In this document: positions 57,798-64,000 of the stretch, one piece after another
Layout: each line of letters opens with the position of its first letter
Position numbering within the stretch: the stretch's first letter is position 1
Assembly: GCA_947476275.1 (NCBI GenBank)
Contig: CANJPQ010000011.1
Location: forward strand, 1 to 64,000
Reading direction: 5' to 3'
DNA: 64,000 nucleotides
Source of the DNA: Fidelibacterota bacterium
GTDB lineage: Bacteria > Pseudomonadota > Alphaproteobacteria > Rhodospirillales > Rhodospirillaceae
Notes under the pieces: generated by a model
Told to the model about the DNA's origin: nothing
Seen by the model: only the letters and a program-made list of their open reading frames with translations
Databases searched by the model: none
Program-made: the position numbers and the translations under genes

Positions 57798-59099
57798 CTA
57801 GAGGCGCACGTCGATCAGCGCCTGACGGCGCAAGTCGCGCAAGCGCTGCCGCGCGACGTTCTCAAGCTTGTCGCCTTCCAGCTTGGCGTAAATCTGGTCT
57901 TCGGACGGCAAGCCGCTATCGTCCTGACGCTGGCAGACGATGGCGAACAGCTTGGCGCCGGGAATGTCGATCGGCTGGCTCACCCGGTTGACCGGAAGCT
58001 TCACCACCACGTTGCGCACTTTCTCCGGGAGCATGCCGATACGCAGCGGTTCCAGCACGGGACCGGAACCGGGCCCGCCCATTTCTGCGGCGATCTTGTT
58101 CATGTCGTCGCAGTTGGTGACCTTGGTCGCGACGGTCTCGGCGATTTGTTGGGCCTTCGCCGCATCCGGCGCGCGCCCGCCCACTGTGGGAATGTACAGT
58201 TGGCTCATGGTGATCGCCGCCATCAGCGGATCGGATTCGCCCGACGCGCGGCGGGCCTTCAGCTGCACGATGTGATAGCCGGCGGCGGTGCGGATCGGTT
58301 CGGAGATCTCGTTGGGCTCCATGCGCGCGATTGCGGAATCCACTTCGTCTTCGAGTTCACCGCGCAGCACCCAGCCGAGATCGCCGCCCACGGCCGCAGT
58401 CGGGCTCTGGGAGAACTGCTGTGCGAGGGCCGCGAATGCCGTGCCGCCGCGGGCCTGCTGCACCAGCCGTTCCGCCAGCGTGCGCACATCGGCGTCGCGC
58501 GTCGTCACGTTGATCGGCAGGAAGATTTCGGAGACTTGGTTTTCCGGCTTGCCTTGGTTCGCCTTCAGGCGCACCAGCACGCTCTTCACTTCTTCCGGCG
58601 CGATATTGACGTCGCGGCGCAACTCCTGGCGCACGACCTTCATCCACGCCATGTCCGCTTCGATCTGACCGTAGAGCGAGCTCATGTCGATGCCCTGGGA
58701 GTCCAGCATCTTACGGAAGGTGCCGGGCTGCATGCCGTTGTTCTGCTCGATCTGCTCGACCGCTTGGCGAACCTCGGCTTCCGTGGTCTCGATCTTGAGG
58801 CGCTTGGCTTCCTGCAGCTTCAGGTGTTCGTCGATCAGACCTTGCACGACCTGGGGCAGCAGGCGGCGCTGCATCTCCGGGCTGTTGTCGAGGCCGGAGG
58901 TGGCGATGAACACGCCGGTGCGCGCCTGCACGTCGTACACCGTGATGATGTCTTCGTTCACCACCGCGGCGATCTGCATGGCATTGCTCGGCAATCCCTG
59001 CTGGCCGGCGGGCTGCTGCAGGCCTTGGCCGAAGGCAGGGCCGCCCAAAACGGAGGCCACAAGCGCGAGCGCGATCAGCTTCGAGCGGCGGAACGGCAT
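57798..59099 (-). CDS. surA: Periplasmic chaperone/peptidyl-prolyl isomerase SurA
   Basis: A protein of 433 residues: signal peptide (about 1-25, ending PAFGQ), a SurA N-terminal chaperone domain with VVNEDIITVYDVQART, and one parvulin-type rotamase domain (about 205-310; GGDLGWVLRGEL, AAGYHIVQLKARR). It escorts outer-membrane proteins. The start at 59099 is chosen for the signal peptide; ATG at 59123 is an alternative. Confidence 0.88.
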   Translation of the reverse strand: MPFRRSKLIALALVASVLGGPAFGQGLQQPAGQQGLPSNAMQIAAVVNEDIITVYDVQARTGVFIATSGLDNSPEMQRRLLPQVVQGLIDEHLKLQEAKRLKIETTEAEVRQAVEQIEQNNGMQPGTFRKMLDSQGIDMSSLYGQIEADMAWMKVVRQELRRDVNIAPEEVKSVLVRLKANQGKPENQVSEIFLPINVTTRDADVRTLAERLVQQARGGTAFAALAQQFSQSPTAAVGGDLGWVLRGELEDEVDSAIARMEPNEISEPIRTAAGYHIVQLKARRASGESDPLMAAITMSQLYIPTVGGRAPDAAKAQQIAETVATKVTNCDDMNKIAAEMGGPGSGPVLEPLRIGMLPEKVRNVVVKLPVNRVSQPIDIPGAKLFAIVCQRQDDSGLPSEDQIYAKLEGDKLENVARQRLRDLRRQALIDVRL

Positions 59100-59223
59100 G
59101 GTTTCAAGCAAAAGCATCAGCATCCGTCGTGCAAGGTTGGAAGGGCCGTCCCGGCGAAGCCAGGGCCCTGGCGCGGGGCACCATAGGCGGAAAACATGGC
59201 GAAAACCAGACCAGTAGGCCGGG

Positions 59224-61455
59224 CTACCGCCGGCCACCCACGTCCGTATTGAGGCGCAAATCGCCAATGGTTTTGAGGCTGAATCGCAGCAGGACGCCGA
59301 TTCCGCTCTTGAAATCGCGATCCGAGGTGTTGTCCCGGGCCAAATTCAGGTCAAACGCGAAACATTCGTCCTCGTACGAAATCACCATGTCGGTGCGGAT
59401 GCTGCCGCCGCCCAGCGCCAGGTTTTCGCGATGGCCGGCGCTCACCCGCCAGTACTGCGAGAGCCGGGTGGAAATGGAGGTGTAGAGCTCCTTGCGTTGA
59501 TCCAGCGCCGTGGCGGTCGGATCGGCCGAGCGGATGTCGAGGTAGCTGACGTTGACGCGCAGCACGTCCGGGCCGAGCAGCCCGTTGATCTCGCTGCGAC
59601 GGTTGGCGAGGGAATCCTTGTCGAGCCGGAAACGGTACTGAAGGCTGACGTACTGGTTCGGGCTCACATCGATGCGGCCGACATAGTCCGACAGCTTGGT
59701 GTCGAGGCCGGACAAGGGCTGGAACGGATTTAAGCGGGCGAAGCGGTAGCTCTGCCCGATCAAGGCCGAGATCACGCCGCCTTTGCGGTTGTACGCCGAC
59801 CACCGCACCGCATAGCTCACGCGCGGGCCGCCTTCGACCCGGTCATAGCCGGAGAAGCGCTGCTCGGCGAACAGGTTGGTATCGTCGAATTCGAAGTCGA
59901 GGCTGTCTTCGTTCGGAATGCGCGGATCGTTGTTGCCGACCGGGCTGACGAACGTCTTCACGATCGGCTCGATCACCTGGGTGAATTGGTCGCCGTGGCT
60001 GGACAGCGGGAAGCGCCATTCCAGCGACGCCTCCGGTACCGTGCGGCCGACCGTGCCGGTGAATTGCTTGCCGGTGGTCGGCAGCGTGAACTTATTCACG
60101 TAATACCCGTCGGCGCGATAGGCCGCGCGCGCGGTGAACACGTGGCCGCCGCTGGTGGTGAAGGGCAGCGTATAGGAGACCGTGGTCGACAGGCGCTGCG
60201 TGTCGCTGCCTTTGATGCGCGTCAGCACCACGCCGCTGGCGTCCACCGCGAGATATCCGCCCCAGGGCATCGTATCGCTGGTGTAGTTGTAGCTCATCAG
60301 CGGCGTGATGACCGGAGAGGGTGCCGCGATCACGTCGCGCTGGCGTTGGAAATAGTAGCTGTTGGCCGAGAAGTAAGAATTGCTGCCGAAGCGTTCGACG
60401 AAGGCATTGGTCGTCAGCCACGTCGACGACGTGCGGTCGAAATTGTAACGGCGCAAATAGGTCTGGTCGCTGGCGAGGTTGACGTTCGCGCCCGAGCGCC
60501 AGTTTTCGTCAATGTCCCATCGTGCCCAGCTCGCGATATGGCCGCGGAACTGTTCCTTGATCGCCGGGTCGTCCGTGACCGCACTGCCGAAGAAGAAAAA
60601 CCGGCCGCGCTCGAAGTCCTGGCGGTACTCGGCGGTGGCGCCTTTACCGGCCGCGGTCGTCAGCAGCGTCGCGAGCGTCGCGTCCTTATCCGGCGCAATG
60701 TTGATGTAGTAGGGCTGCGCGTAGGAGACGCCCAAGTTGCTGCCGCCACCGATCACCGGTAGGAGGAACCCGCTCTTGCGGCCTGCCGTGGGATCCGGGT
60801 GCGCGAGGTAGGGCGTGTAGAACACCGGCACGCCCAGCAGATCGATCCACACGTTATTGTAGTAGATCATGCGTTTTTCAGTGTCGCGGCGCACCTTTTC
60901 GGCGTTCACCTGCCACACCGGCGATTTGCCTTCACACACGTCGCAAGCGGTATAGGCGGCGGTATAAAGCTCGTCGGTGGTCTCGTTGACGCGACGGAAC
61001 GCGCGGCTGGTCATGCGCGATTTGTCGGCCAGCAACACCCGCAACTCACTGGCCAGGGCCTGCTTGAGATCGCTAGTGACTTCCACCTGTTCGACATACA
61101 TCACCGTGCCATTGGGCTCGGTCAGGCTGACGTGGCCGGTGGCGACGGCGATGTCTTTATTGCGGTCGTAGACCACCGTGTCGGCGAGCAACAGGTTGCC
61201 TTCGCGCGCGATCTCGACGTGGCCCGAGGCCGTGACGATGTCGTTGTCCCGGTCGTAGGAGACTTCGTCCGCCTGCAGCAGGGAATTGGGCTCCGCGGCC
61301 TGCACGAGCGCGGGCGTGAGCGCAGTCGCGCCCAGCAACACGCCGGCGAACGACAGGATCCCGCAAAGGCGCAGGCGCACAGGGCGCACGCCACCGGGCG
61401 CATCGGTGCGGGCAAACGCGGAAGCGGTTGGGGTGGGTCCTCGGCGCATGCTCAC
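59224..61455 (-). CDS. lptD: LPS-assembly protein LptD
   Basis: An outer-membrane protein of 743 residues: signal peptide, OstA N-terminal domain (ADEVSYDRDNDIVTASGHVEI, ADTVVYDRNKDIAVATGHVSL) and a 26-strand LptD barrel region. CDVC at about 175-178 and a late Cys near 715 can form the interdomain disulfides. It inserts LPS into the outer leaflet. It follows lptF by 34 bases. Confidence 0.95.
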   Translation of the reverse strand: MSMRRGPTPTASAFARTDAPGGVRPVRLRLCGILSFAGVLLGATALTPALVQAAEPNSLLQADEVSYDRDNDIVTASGHVEIAREGNLLLADTVVYDRNKDIAVATGHVSLTEPNGTVMYVEQVEVTSDLKQALASELRVLLADKSRMTSRAFRRVNETTDELYTAAYTACDVCEGKSPVWQVNAEKVRRDTEKRMIYYNNVWIDLLGVPVFYTPYLAHPDPTAGRKSGFLLPVIGGGSNLGVSYAQPYYINIAPDKDATLATLLTTAAGKGATAEYRQDFERGRFFFFGSAVTDDPAIKEQFRGHIASWARWDIDENWRSGANVNLASDQTYLRRYNFDRTSSTWLTTNAFVERFGSNSYFSANSYYFQRQRDVIAAPSPVITPLMSYNYTSDTMPWGGYLAVDASGVVLTRIKGSDTQRLSTTVSYTLPFTTSGGHVFTARAAYRADGYYVNKFTLPTTGKQFTGTVGRTVPEASLEWRFPLSSHGDQFTQVIEPIVKTFVSPVGNNDPRIPNEDSLDFEFDDTNLFAEQRFSGYDRVEGGPRVSYAVRWSAYNRKGGVISALIGQSYRFARLNPFQPLSGLDTKLSDYVGRIDVSPNQYVSLQYRFRLDKDSLANRRSEINGLLGPDVLRVNVSYLDIRSADPTATALDQRKELYTSISTRLSQYWRVSAGHRENLALGGGSIRTDMVISYEDECFAFDLNLARDNTSDRDFKSGIGVLLRFSLKTIGDLRLNTDVGGRR

Positions 61456-61489
61456 TGGATGTCGGACGGAACGCTACTCAGAAGGCTGG

Positions 61490-62644
61490 TCATATCGGCA
61501 TCGCGGAGATCGGCTCGCGACGTCGCCCCGCCGGGTGGAAGGACACCGGCGAGGCGATGATATACAAGCCCATCGCGGTCGGCAGCAATCCCACCAAATA
61601 CATCAGAGCGGCGCCGTCTGGATTCCGGCCGACAAAATCCCCGGCGGCCAGGGAGGCCGCCTCAAGGGCCACCAAGGACGCCACCGCGCCGCAAATTCGC
61701 AGCAACTGGCCCCGCTTGTCGAAGGCGCCGGTCATCAGGAAGCACAGGCCCGCCATCACGAACGAGAAGCAGGTGAGGGGTCCCACCAGGCGTTGATGCG
61801 CCTCGGCCCGCATCCGGCCCACTTCGCGGGGCGCGAAACCGTCCTCGGCCTTAAGTGTGAGCAGCTCGAGCAAGGACCGTTCCCGGTAATCTGCGGTGCG
61901 ATCGGCGTCGCCGGCCCCGGTCGTGCCGAAATCGACCGTGTAGCTGTCGAAGTACAGAACGGAGAGCTCGCGTCCGGTCCGGTCGAGCTGCTGGCGGCTG
62001 CCGTTGAACAGGAGGACGTGCGGCCCGGCCGCGCCGCCGGCCAGAACCCCCCGCTCGGCGAGCAACGTCAACGGCGCGTCCGGCTTGCGGGTGTCATGCA
62101 CCATGATGCCGATCAGCTCGCCCGCTCCGCCGCGGCCCCGCACATAGACCGTCAGGCCCTGAACGATTTGGTTGAACGTGCCCTCGCGCAGCAACACCTG
62201 CGAGGCGTCGTTGCGGATCGAGAACTGCAACTCGCGGAAGGCGCGGGTGGAACTGGGGATCACCACGAGAGTCAGCAGGTAGCACACAAGAGCGCCGAGC
62301 GACGCTGCAAGCAGCGCGGGTCGGCACAACGCGAAGCGGCTGATCCCGGCGGCTTGCGCCACCACCAGCTCACGGTCGACGGCCAGTCGGTTGTAGATGA
62401 ACAATGCCACGAAGAACAAAGCCGGCGGAATTACCACCACCAGGAATTCCGGCATCAGATACAGCGTGAGCCGCAGCCACGCGCCGACCGACAGCCCTTT
62501 GTTCACCACGTACTGCAGAAAGCGTAGGGATTGCGTCAGCCACACGATGCACGCGAGCGCCCCGGCTACCACAATGGTACCGGCGACAAGCTGGCGTAAA
62601 ATATAGCGAGTGATCCCAGTCACGAATCGCTGCCCGATGTCCAA
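61490..62644 (-). CDS. lptF: LPS export permease LptF
   Basis: A protein of 384 residues: six helices around a beta-jellyroll periplasmic domain, YjgP/YjgQ family. It has LIVWLTQSLRFLQYVVNKGLS-like and VLLREGTFNQIVQGLTVYVR features of the LptF branch. It pairs with LptG and LptB. lptG, which normally comes next, is absent; lptD follows instead. Confidence 0.88.
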   Translation of the reverse strand: MDIGQRFVTGITRYILRQLVAGTIVVAGALACIVWLTQSLRFLQYVVNKGLSVGAWLRLTLYLMPEFLVVVIPPALFFVALFIYNRLAVDRELVVAQAAGISRFALCRPALLAASLGALVCYLLTLVVIPSSTRAFRELQFSIRNDASQVLLREGTFNQIVQGLTVYVRGRGGAGELIGIMVHDTRKPDAPLTLLAERGVLAGGAAGPHVLLFNGSRQQLDRTGRELSVLYFDSYTVDFGTTGAGDADRTADYRERSLLELLTLKAEDGFAPREVGRMRAEAHQRLVGPLTCFSFVMAGLCFLMTGAFDKRGQLLRICGAVASLVALEAASLAAGDFVGRNPDGAALMYLVGLLPTAMGLYIIASPVSFHPAGRRREPISAMPI

Positions 62645-62770
62645 AACGCGGCTACCCAGCCGCGACTATACCGAAGCGTACGTCGCTCGCACGGACCTTT
62701 ACGGCCCTTTCGGGCTGCGGGCGGCCTCGGTACACTGAAGGCCTCAGGTAAGCCCATCCGAGGGGGTCGT

Positions 62771-63322
62771 ATGTTTCGAGCACGATTGATGCTGGCGGTC
62801 GCGGGAATTGCCGCGGTGCTTGGGTCTTCGGCCATGGCCGGGTCGGCGCCCCTGCCGTGTGCGTCCGACGATGAAGCCCGGGGTTTCGTCCTGCGTCATC
62901 TGCAAAGCAAGCTGATGGTCGCCGCGTTGTCCTGCAATCAGCGCGACGCGTACAACACGTTCATGCAGCGCTTCATGCCCGAGCTCACCGACGGCGGCAA
63001 AGCCTTCGCCTCGTACTTCACGCGCACGGGCCTGGGCGCACCGGCGCTCAACAGTCATGTCACGGAAATCGCCAATGCAGCGGGCCTGAGCCGCGCGGCC
63101 AACCCTCGTTACTGCGAAGCGACGTGGCAACTGTTCTGGGATCTGCAACAGGAGCCGCAGCGCCTTGCCGAATTTGCGATCGACAACCAAATGAGCTCCA
63201 TGGCGATGCCGCGGTCGTGCGCCGCAGTCGCTCCCGCTCCGGCGCGCCGTCCCGCCCCAAACAGAACCGCCGCCCCCCTGGAAAGAGAGGCGGCGGTTCG
63301 AAACCAAGTGGGCCGCAACTAA
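62771..63322 (+). CDS. Secreted hypothetical protein
   Basis: A protein of 183 residues with a signal peptide (about 1-23, ending SAMAG). The mature part has four Cys (LPCAS, SCNQ, RYCEA, RSCAA) that may make two disulfides, and a Pro/Arg-rich C-terminal tail. No recognised domain. It is divergent from lptF; the hairpin at 63264-63299 lies in its last codons. Confidence 0.6.
   Translation: MFRARLMLAVAGIAAVLGSSAMAGSAPLPCASDDEARGFVLRHLQSKLMVAALSCNQRDAYNTFMQRFMPELTDGGKAFASYFTRTGLGAPALNSHVTEIANAAGLSRAANPRYCEATWQLFWDLQQEPQRLAEFAIDNQMSSMAMPRSCAAVAPAPARRPAPNRTAAPLEREAAVRNQVGRN
63264..63299 (-). terminator. Hairpin downstream of the OmpA-family gene
   Basis: GAACCGCCGCC and GGCGGCGGTTC, 11 of 11, 14-base loop. 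On the minus strand it follows the OmpA stop by 38 bases with a short TGTTTGG tail, so it may end that transcript. It lies inside the last codons of the plus-strand gene. Confidence 0.5.
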
Positions 63323-63337
63323 GTCGGTGGCGTCCTC

Positions 63338-64000
63338 TTATTCGAGGACGATCTCGACCCGGCGATTCTGAGGCTCTTTCACGCTGTCACCGGTCGCGAC
63401 CAGCGGCTGGCTTTCGCCCTTCCACAAGATCGAGATGCTGCTCGCCGGAATGCCGAGCTTCACCAGTTCAGCCTGCACCGCCTTCGCGCGGCGTTCGGAC
63501 AGCGCGAGGTTATACGCCGGCGTGCCGGACGTATCGGTGTGGCCGGTGGCCGTGATGCGCGCCTTGCCGTTGCGCTTGGCGTAGTCCGCGGCTTCCGAGA
63601 CGATACGCGTTGCATCGGCGCGCAGGTTCGAGCGATCGAAGTCGAAGAACACCAGGAACTTCTGCTCCACCGGCGGCGGGGCCGGACGCGCGGCGGCGGC
63701 CGGCGGCGGCGGGGGCGGCGGCGGTGCGGCCGCGGCCGCGGCCGTGCGGGTCGGTGCGGCTTTCTGGGCCGGCTGGCCGAGCGCATAGCGGATGCCGAGC
63801 TTCACGCGGTTGGATCGCGCGTCGTAGTCGCGGATCAGATTTGGCGGGAGCTGGCTGTTGAACGCGTTGTTGTTCGAGCCCTTGTAGCGGAAGTCGAGCG
63901 TCACCTGCGTCTGCGGCGACACAGTGACGGCGACGCCGACGATGCCTTGGAAGGCCATCTTGGTGTTCGAGCCGTTATAGATCGGCGGCGTCTGGCCCTT
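63338..64000 (-). CDS. OmpA family outer-membrane protein, C-terminal part
   Basis: The gene runs off the window; about 220 residues are visible. A final part of a beta-barrel (VTVSPQTQVTLDFRYK; SNRVKLGIRYAL) is joined by a Pro/Ala-rich linker to an OmpA/MotB peptidoglycan-binding domain (FFDFDRSNLRADA, TGHTDTSGTPAYN, LSERRAKAV, NRRVEIVLE). It anchors the outer membrane to the cell wall. The 5' end is missing. Confidence 0.9.
   Translation of the reverse strand, partial: KGQTPPIYNGSNTKMAFQGIVGVAVTVSPQTQVTLDFRYKGSNNNAFNSQLPPNLIRDYDARSNRVKLGIRYALGQPAQKAAPTRTAAAAAAPPPPPPPPAAAARPAPPPVEQKFLVFFDFDRSNLRADATRIVSEAADYAKRNGKARITATGHTDTSGTPAYNLALSERRAKAVQAELVKLGIPASSISILWKGESQPLVATGDSVKEPQNRRVEIVLE

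Noticed and set aside
63660-63765. GCC/GGC-rich low-complexity tract
   Set aside because: It is the Pro/Ala linker between the barrel and the peptidoglycan-binding domain of the OmpA-family protein.

Overview
The window is high-GC DNA from an alphaproteobacterial chromosome. Several gene neighbourhoods typical of that class are present: rpsF-rpsR-DUF2232-rplI; dnaB ... alr-mlaE-mlaF-radA-cvpA-purF; fabD-fabG-acpP-fabF-mltG; yicC-gmk facing lptF-lptD-surA-pdxA-rsmA; a DUF2794 gene; and a YfgM-type gene followed by bamB-der. I cannot place it below class from this sequence alone. No tRNA, rRNA, CRISPR array or prophage was recognised.

Region 1 (1-17.7 kb) is accessory and metabolic. It opens with the end of an IS3-type insertion sequence cut by the window edge, then an ABC-F ATPase, a small glycine-zipper lipoprotein candidate and a small GIY-YIG-like protein. 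A same-strand run follows: a quinone-reductase-like oxidoreductase, a secreted amidohydrolase, a family-5 solute-binding protein without permeases, a nitrilase-family amidase and a 14-helix MFS pump. Facing it is a compact six-gene operon, iclR-hyuA-ATPase-permease-binding protein-hyuB, in which four successive genes overlap by 4 nt. It couples a THI5/NMT1-type ABC importer to both subunits of a hydantoinase/oxoprolinase. A perfect 11-bp inverted repeat lies 7 nt upstream of iclR and is the obvious operator candidate. Much of this region looks devoted to importing and hydrolysing cyclic or linear amides.

Region 2 (17.3-24 kb) holds a single-domain response regulator beside a decayed HWE-kinase tail, a YffB-type ArsC-family protein, an MFS carrier with a ~100-residue insertion, a methyltransferase, a second quinone oxidoreductase, a 31-residue membrane peptide, DUF2794 and a small lipoprotein.

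Region 3 (24-44 kb) is core: yfgM-like/bamB/der, a tyrosine-phosphatase-like protein, then on the minus strand dnaB, a VOC protein and the tightly packed alr-mlaE-mlaF-radA-cvpA-purF-SDR operon. Two small paralogous membrane-anchored helical proteins and uppP follow, then a WD40/CobW pair and the rpsF-rpsR-DUF2232-rplI operon, which ends in a clear intrinsic terminator.

Region 4 (44-64 kb) is also mostly core: fatty-acid synthesis genes and mltG, two tandem TerC-family membrane proteins, and the LPS-export, vitamin-B6 and rRNA-methylation block, in which lptG is missing from its usual place between lptF and lptD. Embedded between them is a signalling island: a response regulator translationally coupled to a KaiB-like protein with no KaiC nearby, divergent from a PAS-PAS-GGDEF-EAL protein. 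An SDR gene follows kaiB, and its start codon lies inside a terminator-like hairpin. This island and the hydantoinase/transporter operon are the most interesting parts of the window.
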